Origin: Pelargonium nanum
Lineage: Eukaryota; Streptophyta; Magnoliopsida; Geraniales; Geraniaceae
Reading direction: 5' to 3'
DNA length: 25,438 bases
Assembly (NCBI GenBank): GCA_036897485.1
Contig: JAYMTF010001201.1
Location: 1-25,438, forward strand
The translations under genes and the position numbers were made by a program. The notes under the pieces were generated by a model. The model was not told the DNA's origin. It did not search any database and was given only the letters and a program-made list of their open reading frames with translations. Each line of letters begins with the position of its first letter. Position 1 is the first letter of the stretch. Shown piece after piece: positions 1-7,485 of the stretch.

Positions 1-384
1 AAGTCTCCTCCACCACCGGTTCACTCACCACCCCCTCCATACCAATACAAATCACCACCACCACCGGTTCACTCTCCTCCCCCACCATACCAATACAAAT
101 CACCACCACCACCGGTTCACTCTCCACCCCCACCATACCAATACAAATCACCACCACCTCCGGCTCACTCTCCTCCCCCACCATACCAATACAAATCACC
201 ACCACCTCCGGTTCACTCTCCTCCGCCTCCATACCAATACAAGTCTCCACCACCACCATCACCTTCTCCTCCACCACCATATCACTACAAGTCCCCACCT
301 CCACCATCATCATCCCCTCCTCCCCCATACCATTACAAGTCTCCACCACCACCATCATCCTCTCCTCCTCCCCCATACCACTAC
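1..384 (+). repeat. 48-bp coding tandem repeat in the extensin gene, 8 units
   Basis: Eight consecutive 48-bp units (starting at 1, 49, 97, 145, 193, 241, 289 and 337) each encode 16 residues beginning with KSPPPP. Units 1-5 are nearly identical (VH or AH, then YQY); units 6-8 form a second subtype (SP/SS, then YHY). The array probably continues upstream of the window. Length variation between individuals and assembly collapse are likely here. Confidence 0.93.
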
Positions 385-462
385 AAGTCACCTCCTCCAC
401 CCATGAAATCACCACCTCCAGTTTACATTTATGCTTCTCCTCCACCACCAACCCACTACTAG
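1..462 (+). CDS. Extensin (hydroxyproline-rich cell-wall glycoprotein), 3' part only
   Basis: Frame 1 is open from the first base to a TAG at 460-462 and gives 153 residues; the start, signal peptide and 5' repeats lie outside the window. The protein is a run of 16-residue units of the form KSPPPP-VH-SPPPP-YQY. The last three full units have SP or SS for VH and YHY for YQY, and the chain ends in a short tail PVYIYASPPPPTHY. Ser-Pro4 blocks are the known substrate for prolyl hydroxylation and arabinosylation. Y-X-Y-K motifs are the known sites of intramolecular isodityrosine cross-links, so the product should be secreted and locked into the wall. No VYK motif is seen. The family call is very secure from composition alone; the exact orthologue cannot be given because such repeats evolve too quickly. 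The frame is intact. Confidence 0.95.
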   Translation, partial: KSPPPPVHSPPPPYQYKSPPPPVHSPPPPYQYKSPPPPVHSPPPPYQYKSPPPPAHSPPPPYQYKSPPPPVHSPPPPYQYKSPPPPSPSPPPPYHYKSPPPPSSSPPPPYHYKSPPPPSSSPPPPYHYKSPPPPMKSPPPVYIYASPPPPTHY

Positions 463-1680
463 GCCCATTGACAATGGCAGATTCTACTTTCAGAAAAGGA
501 ATAAAGAGAGGCTTCAGGCTTAGGAATCAAGATGTATCTAATAAAAATGGTGTAGACAATTCAGCACCAGAGAGATACAATGTGGAGAGTTCAGACCAAA
601 TTGTTTATGCTTTTGTGGTGCACATCATGGTGTTGCTCTGTTCAAGTGGAGGCATTGGGTTAAGAAGTAATGTAATTGGGCATGCCAAGCTGGACTAGGA
701 AGTGATCAGACTGTAACAATCCAATTGGGTGTTTTTAGTTTGGTTTTTTCTTTGATTAATTATCACAGTATAGACCTTGGACATGTATGATTTGAGAAGA
801 TTCTATTTATTATGAGCAATTAATTGTTTCTTTCTTGCTCCCCTGTTTCTGCTATTGTTTGTGATAAAGGTACACATTTCTGTCACTATTTTCTTGCATT
901 TGCTTTGCTTAATTAGCTTCTTAACTAAACATGCAACTCTTGGGTCTGTCACTATACTCATCAGCATGCAAATGCATTGCATCAACCATTGCGGGTCAAG
1001 GGTCGGTTGGATCAACCCGCAAGTTTGCCTAATTAATTAGTTCTTAAAATATAATCTAAATTTTTCAATTGTCATTCCTTCCATTCCCATTGTCATGCAA
1101 TGTTTTTTGGATCGACTAAAGCGTGAGAATGAGAATCATTTTCATTCTAGTCGTTATTATTTAATTAAAAAAAATTAAAAATAAAATCAATCAAATTATT
1201 TACACTTTCACAAATATCTAAATAACCATGCGAAAAAAACCCAAAAATTAATATGCATCATTATAATGGAAATAACAGGCAGTATACAATGGCTAGAGCT
1301 TACTCTACTAAAAAATCAATTTTTTATTCCAATGTGGGACAATTATGTACACACTTCAACAAAATTTTCAATTAAATTTTATATTACAAATTATTCCGAC
1401 CTCCTCACCTCTCCTCTCCCTCAATGCAGTTGATCATAAATCATGGATCAGCTGATCAAAAAAAAAATTATGGATCCGAAAAACACTCAATACGACAAAT
1501 AATTGATTTCACTTTGTCTATCGATGTCTCAGTTTCAAGTCTTAGTGCTTGTACGTTTGATGATAAAAAAAAATCATGGATCCGAACCCACATTTTTGTG
1601 GGTCAAAGCAGGCACCCGCTGGTTCAGACCCGAATTGCCATTCAATTAGGAATCCAACCCACTTGAAAAGTGTTCAAGAA
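463..1680. other. Extensin 3' flank and AT-rich spacer
   Basis: No convincing gene. The first few hundred bases should be the extensin 3' UTR; open frames here have no family resemblance. An imperfect inverted repeat lies at 989-1022 (TTGCGGGT ... ACCCGCAA). At 1461-1485 and 1566-1585 a poly-A run followed by ATGGATCCGAA occurs twice, and at 1586-1645 there are GGGTC/GACCC-type words, all of which look like decayed transposon DNA. I could not assign a family. Confidence 0.5.
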
Positions 1681-1684
1681 TGTT

Positions 1685-2008
1685 TTGGGCCCAACAGGTC
1701 AGCGACTAGGAATAAAAGTCCACCACGGAAGATTTTGAGCCGAGGTGTTTTCAAGGAGCCCAAAAAACACCGATCGCACACGTGTCAACATATAACTGAA
1801 CAGTGACGCTATTCAAATACCTTCGCCAGTATAATTAGCAGTTATTTTAGTTTTAAGATTAATTTTGGGTTCTCCTTCCCTCGATCAACCAAAAAGCCCT
1901 AAAGACCGAAATCTCCTTCGTTTCCTTCATCAATCGCCGATCTTCAATAACGAACCGCAACTTTTGTTTCGTGAATAACACTCTCTTTTCATCCAATTCT
2001 ATTCAGTC
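1685..2008 (+). promoter_or_regulatory. Promoter and 5' leader of the PAM16 gene (site II element, G-box, telo-box-like)
   Basis: A perfect palindrome TTGGGCCCAA lies at about 1685-1694 and contains TGGGCC, the site II element known to bind TCP factors and enriched upstream of plant mitochondrial and ribosomal protein genes. A G-box CACGTG lies near 1779-1784. An AAGCCCTAA word near 1893-1901 is one base off the telo-box AAACCCTAA that often accompanies site II. No clear TATA box is seen. The pyrimidine-rich stretch from about 1905 to 2008 is the probable 5' UTR. The motifs are seen in the sequence; their use is inferred from the encoded mitochondrial protein. Confidence 0.5.
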
Positions 2009-4884
2009 ATGGTACGTTCCTATCTCAACTTCGCCAATTTTTCTTCTTCTTCTCCGATGATATTTCGTTAATTTTGTGTTTGTTTTCGGGGGTTCGAAAG
2101 AACTTCATGGATTTTTGCTTGATTTATCGGAAAGTAATAATTTTTTTCTTCAGTATTTCTGTGTATAGGTAAGAAACCAAACTGCTGTATTGTTCAATTT
2201 TGATTTTTTTGACGTACTTTTATTGCTGTATCTATTTGGTTTTAAAATTATGGATCATTGCGGTAATACGGATGCAATACTGTTTTCCGGTATCTACTTG
2301 ACATAAATGGTAGGTTTTGAAGGGTTTTTTTTGGCAGGCATTGCAGTTAGTTATCTCATAAATGAATTTGGTATCTGTAAATTTGGTTTAGCTATTTGAA
2401 ATGCTGGTATGGTTCATTAGTAGGTCTTATTGATATTGCGACTTGAATTCATGTCTGTGTTATTGATTATCAACAAGCCTGTTAGGCTGTAAGCCTGTTA
2501 CTGATAATATTCGGTACTCTAGCTTTCATTTTTAGAGGAGATGTGATGCGTTGCTACTTGCTGAGGAGCATTGCATGTTTTACTAACTTCTATTTTGAAC
2601 TTTACCTATGCCATGAGTTTCTGAGGTGGCGGATATTTCATTGTAATAATAAATTTATTGCTTTGTTATGGTTCTGAATTTCTGATACTGTAATACTGGA
2701 CAAGGACTTGTGGTAGGCAGATTGATTAGAATGATAATGATATTGAATTTGAAGAATGAGCTTATCGATCAATTCAAGTAAGACCCCTGAGAAAATAAAG
2801 GATCATTTGGCTGTTAAAATTTGTGGGACCGGAACTTGTTCCATCTCATAACAGCTTCCACATGAATGTGTGTGTGTTCGGGTGGAGAGAGAGAAAGAGA
2901 TTCACCTTTTTAATTTATCAGATAAGATGTTTCGTTGCTCGGGTTACAACACCTCCTGCAAACTCAACTGTGTGTGATAGAGAGAATGAGTTTCACCTGT
3001 TTAACTTATCAAATTTTTTTGCTCAGGCTGGAAGACTCCTTGCAAACTTAATTGTGATGGGCTCAACCGTTTTGGCAAGGGCTTTTGTTCAGGCATATCG
3101 ACAAGCACTCGCAAGTAAGTTTATTTTGGGATTGAACTGCAATTCTTGGGTATTTTTGGTAAACATATAATTGAGAATGCGTTTGTTTTACCGTCATATA
3201 GTTGTTATTTTTGTTACAATGTTACCATGTTTTTTCCATTTGTGAGAGTGTGGGTGTGTGTGTGGGTGAAAGAGAGAGTTTGTGTCGATAAAGTCTATGT
3301 TTTGTTTGAGAGTTGTGCTCTCATGTAGTCTTATCCTTCAAGGAGAAGGTATGTCTTCTTTTCTTTTTAGGAAGTTAGTTGTGTATGAATTATTCATGTT
3401 ATCCTTATAATAAGTTAGTTAGTATCCTTAATTTTGTTACCACGCATGTTCATGGAGTTATAAGAGAAAATGTACAACAATTACCAACTTCTTACCAACA
3501 ATCATTGTAGCAAGCGATTTAAGTTGCTTGGTCCTTTGAGGTCTTATGTTTGAGCCTCCTTTCAGGGGTTGTTGGTATTGCCTGTAAAAAAAGAAAACTA
3601 AATTATTCTCAAAATGGAAACCAAGACACTCATTTTGGGTTGGAGGGAGTATAAATCAATTCAGCCCAGTGATTTACATCCCCTATTACATTTCTTGGTG
3701 GGTCTCAGTCAATATATATATATATATATATAATCTCGTATGATGTCCATGTTCTTAAATCATGTTGGCATATTGATGCAGTTCAAGATTTCGTAATAGA
3801 TGGAGTTATGTTTGACTTAGAAATAGGCTGTCATACTTTTCAACCTTCCTGTAGCAATTCTAATCCACTTTTGCCTCTTTTCCTCTTCATGTCGGAAGGG
3901 AACCAAAGGTGATCCAGGAGCAGCTCAGGTAATTTAGGTTGATAAGCATGTAACAAAAGGAGGAGTTTGTGTCATTTTGTGATCCTTTATGTTCATGATC
4001 ACTGAAATTCCTTAGCCTTAACAATTTTATTTTATCTAGTTATACACTGATTCAGACATTGATGCATTTTGTGATGACCTTTGGATGACCTCTAGAAATG
4101 ATTTATGAGGGACATGATGATTTAAAATTCTATTCAGAAGTAGTATTTAAAAGAAAATTTTCTGACTTGGAAAAAGACATTTAATGAGTGCAGAACATAT
4201 TTTCTTTGTCATTTTCATCAAAGCACGTGACCTTATGGGGCTTGTCCAGGATCTGGGTTCTACAAGAAAAAAGATTGTTAAAGATAAAAATGATAAAATA
4301 AAAGAAGAAGTTTGCTTGAGCTTGACATCTTGTTTAGGAAGCATGAATAACATATTTTCTTGGGGTAATCCGTTGTGTGACTGTGTATGCCTATTCATGT
4401 GCTCTTGTCAGATTTGATTTTGCAGTTAGTCCGCTCCCCTTGGTTCTAGATATATGTTTTCTTTTTGTTCCACCATCTGTCATCAACTATGGTGCCTTTG
4501 CTCACTTATTGACCTTCTGTGTAAATGGTATGGTATATTTTGTAGATGCCTCCAAAACTGGTGTTGCTCAAGAAGCCATGCAGAACACGATTCGTAAAGC
4601 AAACAAAGTGATGACGGAGCAAGAGGCTAGGCAGATTCTTGGCGTCTCCGAGGGAACCACTTGGGAGGAGGTATTGAAGGTCAGTGCTTCTTGTACTTGC
4701 ATCATTCTGCTCCTTTTCATTTATTTTGTGGACGGATTCTAATACTTAACACTTGCAGAAATACGACACTTTATTTGAGAGGAATGCCAAGAATGGGAGC
4801 TTTTACCTTCAGTCAAAGGTTCATAGGGCCAAGGAATGTTTAGAGGCTATGCAACGAGACAAAGGCCCGACCACTCCTAGTTGA
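2009..4884 (+). CDS. PAM16: Mitochondrial import inner membrane translocase subunit PAM16-like (TXR1/Magmas family), 4 exons, 116 aa
   Basis: Exons 2009-2011, 3027-3114, 4546-4679 and 4759-4884 join in frame across GT-AG introns (351 nt with TGA 4882-4884). The protein begins MAGRLLANLIVMG, has an N-terminal hydrophobic membrane-associating stretch (residues about 5-20), then the conserved FVQAYRQALANASK, and a degenerate J-like domain at about 53-105 (MTEQEARQILGV, WEEVLKKYD, GSFYLQSKVHRAKECLE). The J-domain HPD triad is absent, as is normal for PAM16, which pairs with the true J-protein PAM14/18 and restrains stimulation of mtHsp70 at the TIM23 import motor on the matrix face of the inner membrane. 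Length and the S-F-Y-L-Q-S-K motif match the plant family; the Arabidopsis counterpart is TXR1, named for thaxtomin A resistance. Exon 1 supplies only the ATG, so the start codon depends on correct splicing of intron 1. All family-conserved residues I know of are present, with no break. Confidence 0.95.
2868..3058 (+). repeat. Decayed tandem duplication spanning the intron 1 / exon 2 boundary of PAM16
   Basis: Two diverged copies of about 90-105 bp lie head to tail. Copy 1 is about 2868-2972 and copy 2 about 2970-3058. Both run from a GT-rich start through AGAGAGAA..GAG-TTCACCT-TTTAA-TTATCA to a TTGCTC word, then 36 aligned bases with roughly 26 matches ending GCAAACT-AA-TGTG. In copy 2 this is the real acceptor (GCTCAG) and the first codons of exon 2 (AGRLLANLIV). 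In copy 1 the acceptor AG has become GG and the coding part is degenerate. Boundaries are approximate. Confidence 0.75.
3355..3649. mobile_element. Stowaway-like MITE, left end lost, in PAM16 intron 2
   Basis: The right end GACACTCATTTTGGG-TTGGAGGGAG followed by TA (3650-3651) is the hallmark Stowaway (Tc1/mariner-type) terminus. Internal blocks at about 3397-3475 (AAGTTAGTTAGTAT, then CATGTTCATGGAGTTATAAG, then GAGAAAATGTACAAC) match the interior of the MITE at 13554-13762, so the two belong to one family. The expected left TACTCCCTCC end is not found and seems deleted; the left limit is approximate. A SINE-like insertion splits the element. Confidence 0.65.
3503..3593 (+). mobile_element. 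Short tRNA-derived SINE fragment nested in the MITE
   Basis: TAGCAAGCGAT near 3509 resembles a pol III A box and GTTTGAGCCTCCTT near 3548 a B box. An A-rich tail (TGTAAAAAAAG) follows at about 3583-3593. The blocks CCTTTGAGGTC and GTTTGAGCCTCCTT are shared with the longer SINE on the minus strand at 15363-15557. Removing this piece brings the host MITE to about 200 bp, close to its relative at 13554-13762, which supports a later insertion. It is too degenerate to be a tRNA gene. Confidence 0.55.
3712..3732. repeat. (TA)n microsatellite in PAM16 intron 2
   Basis: About ten uninterrupted TA dinucleotides. No function is implied; it is likely to vary in length. Confidence 0.9.
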
Positions 4885-5037
4885 GAATCCGCTCTCTTTA
4901 CATATGCTTCCTCTGCGTTATCAAATACTTCATATTCTGGTCTGATGGATGTTTACCGAGATAGTGGTTGTACAACCTTGTTCCGATCTACCCCTTGTTT
5001 GGTGTTATTGTGATGACCTTACACTAGTTATAATAAA
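4885..5037 (+). terminator. PAM16 3' UTR with poly(A) signal AATAAA
   Basis: A canonical AATAAA lies at 5032-5037, about 150 bases after the PAM16 stop codon, in AT-rich DNA with TGT-rich words upstream (TTTGGTGTTATTGTGATG), the usual setting of a plant poly(A) site. Cleavage would be expected some 15-30 bases further on. Confidence 0.6.
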
Positions 5038-5750
5038 GCTTGCAAATAGAGAGTATTATAATCAATGAAAAGATTGTTTCTTATTTCTATTAATACTATT
5101 GAATGAGCTAATGTATGTTGTATTGTGTTAATGTACAGCTCTGATATTGCTATGTTTTTTCTGTTTTCAACTCTCATTCAGTGTGCCAAAAACATAGTCA
5201 AATGACATGAGTTGCATACAGAATACATATTTGATTATGTGAATGATTTTCTTGTTGAGAAGTGTCTTTGTTTTATATAAACTAATTATTTAAAATTATA
5301 GCCTGCCTACAGCACATAACATACTTTTATTTACAATATTCTGATTTCAATTATGAACCAAACCCCAGAGGAAAAGGGAATTGAAAGTTGGACTTTGCTT
5401 TGACAAATTATGGTTTGGTTTGGTTTGCTTTAGATCACCCAATTGTTGACTATTTTATATTGTAGGAGTAAAACATTTTGCTGATCCATAATATACATAG
5501 ATAAATGGAAAAAACATAATGGGAACAAATTCACCACAACCACTTTGCTAATAAAATGAAATATCACCAACCTAATTTCTTTTTATTAATAACCTTTGAC
5601 GACATTCACAAAACCCCAAAGTTTAAGGAGGAAGTAACCTAACCAGATTATTATTTTTTATGTCATTAGAAAACTTACAATGTGCATTGAAACCAATTAA
5701 CTATAATTAATTTAAAGCAAGATAGATGTGCAACTATAATGTATAGCTAA
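5038..5750. other. AT-rich spacer without a gene
   Basis: I see no open frame with family resemblance and no complete repeat. A short GGTTT repeat (TATGGTTTGGTTTGGTTTGC) lies near 5410-5430. Confidence 0.5.
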
Positions 5751-6029
5751 ACGCGGTCCCCTCTTGTGGGCAAGGTTGAGATGAATGTTAATGGCGCAAT
5801 ATTTGGTCCGAAGATTAAATTTGGAGCTGGACGGATGGCTAGGGACAACGTTAGTCGTTTTGGGGGAGGGTGGTGCTCGTGGTTTGGGGCGGTGGAGGCG
5901 ATCTTCATTCATAAAGCTTTGAATTGGGTGGTGGATTGAGGATGGTCGGAGGTCATAGTGGAGTTGGATTCACTTCAGGTAATCAACAGTCTAAAGACTG
6001 AAGATGAAAATAACAGTACATTCAGTTAG
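5751..6029 (+). pseudogene. RNase H-like (RVT_3) fragment, probable LINE remnant
   Basis: One frame from 5751 to a TAG at 6027-6029 shows plant RVT_3 landmarks in order: VEMNVNGAIFG (family K-L-N-V-D-G-A), GAGRMARDNVSRF (family G-x-G-x-V-x-R-D), AVEAIFIHKALNWVVD (family A-E-x-x-A-x-x-x-A-L-x-W) and GWSEVIVELDSLQVINSL (family v-x-x-E-x-D-s-x-x-v-v). A TGA at 5937-5939 interrupts it, and the stretch between the second and third landmarks is short by some 10-15 residues, suggesting a deletion. The first catalytic Asp is Asn here. This domain ends many plant non-LTR retrotransposons and also occurs as stand-alone genes; with no start, a stop and a deletion, this copy is dead. Confidence 0.75.
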
Positions 6030-6420
6030 TTAATAAAATTTTAGCTCAGTCTGATCGATTAGAACATGTTTTTGTTTTGAAGTATGTGAATTGAGTGACA
6101 TATACTTTGATTAGATTACTAACTTATTGTTTCCGTATTGAATAAAAGGTTGCTTTAATAAAAATGTATAGCTTCACTTTTCTTTTTCTTTTTCTTTAAA
6201 GCAAATAATAATTCCAATGGCACTAATTCTATTTAATAGTAGAAAACAAAAGAAATAGACTAGCATTAAAGAATTGCACCAACCTTCAACCTTGCTTTAA
6301 ATCATTAATCTGGTTAATACACATAATATAACCCAAATTTTTTTAAAAAAGTTTTATAATGCTGTAAAAGTTAAATAAAAATAAAATAAAAAAAGAGGTC
6401 CTAATATTTCTGCGTGTAAG
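6030..6420. other. AT-rich spacer and presumed EPSIN core promoter
   Basis: No gene. The DNA is rich in A/T runs up to about 6400 and then switches sharply to a pyrimidine-rich leader. I do not see a TATA box at a confident distance. Confidence 0.4.
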
Positions 6421-7485
6421 TTGCGCTGTCTTCCTCGTCTCCTGGTTTCTTTATTCTCTGTCTGTCTCTCTTCTCTCTCTGAAAATAGCAGAGAGAAAGA
6501 GAAGCTTCACCAACATCATCTCCTCCTCCTCTTCTCCTCTTCTCGCTCTATTCCATTTCTCACCATCCTCTCCACTCCTTCACTCTCTGTTTCTCTTCAA
6601 CCAGATCTGCCTCTATTCCACCAGGTTCGATCTCGCCTTCTCTCTCTCTCTCTCTACATATCAGATCTGATCAATTCCAGATCTGGATTTCACTCTCACT
6701 TGCACAATTCTGTTACGGATTCAGCTTTACAATCACCTCTCATGTGTTCTCGTTTGATTCCTCATTGTTTTGATTTGTTTTGTTCGTGTCGGTTAAATCA
6801 TTTGTTAGGTCTTTTTGTGCTGGCTTTTTGGATGAGAATTGCGTTCGTTTCTTATTGTTTATGTGATTGCGCGATTTGTTCTGGATGTGGCTACTGTTGG
6901 TACTGTATTAGGCATCTGAGATCAGCTGCGGCGCCTGATTGATGAGATCTTATTTGAGCTTTGCAATTAGATTAATCATTTTTATGTTTTGATTTAGAAA
7001 TGCATCTCGGACTAGTGTTTGACATTTGCTATCTTTATTGCTTTGCAAAATGATGCTTACTGTTGGAATTATCTCGATTAATCTATATGACACATAATTA
7101 CATCAAATTTATATGATGGAACTGTGTTTCCTTTGCACATTATATGTATTTAGCTCATGTAAATTCTTGTATACATTAAACACAGTATGTGTAGATGAGA
7201 AGCCTTTGTTTATATGAACAGAATAAAGAGTATTAGGGATCTATGGTGATAATGTCAAAATTAGAGGGGCCTAAATGATACAATTGATGAATTGGCGTGT
7301 TTGCATTTTTGCTTTAGTTTTATAGTTTTATGTGATTAGAAAATATTATTGACAGAGTTGCTGTTGAAAAAGTCTAAGTTGACAGCTTTCTTTTTGTACA
7401 GTGCATGAGGTTTTGACTCAGCTTTATTTGAATTGGACTGTGCATTGCAGTTGAACATCATTGTTCATTTTGAAGAACAGCTACA
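6421..7485 (+). promoter_or_regulatory. EPSIN 5' UTR with a leader intron
   Basis: A CT-rich stretch from about 6421 to 6624, including a (TC)n tract at about 6640-6655 just after the proposed donor, is typical of plant 5' leaders. A likely donor is CCAG|GTTCGA at 6624/6625 and a good acceptor is TTGCAG at 7445-7450, giving a leader intron of about 825 bases and a second leader exon at 7451-7485 before the ATG. The transcription start and the donor are inferred. Long first introns of this kind often raise expression in plants. An open frame across 6421-6942 is not protein-like. Confidence 0.6.

Noticed and set aside
1..384. Regular 48-bp repeats considered as a CRISPR-like or satellite array
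   Set aside because: The units encode an uninterrupted extensin frame with no variable spacers.
1051..1170. CATTCC/GAATG words considered as another MITE
   Set aside because: The opposing words do not form convincing terminal repeats with a target duplication; left unassigned.
2823..3170. 115-codon open frame containing the PAM16 exon 2
   Set aside because: It runs from intron 1 through exon 2 into intron 2; only 3027-3114 is coding, shown by in-frame joining with the neighbouring exons and match to the PAM16 family.
6421..6942. Long open frame (173 codons) at the head of the EPSIN gene
   Set aside because: Composition is that of a CT-rich leader and intron (Leu/Ser/Cys runs), it crosses the likely leader-intron donor, and it matches no family.
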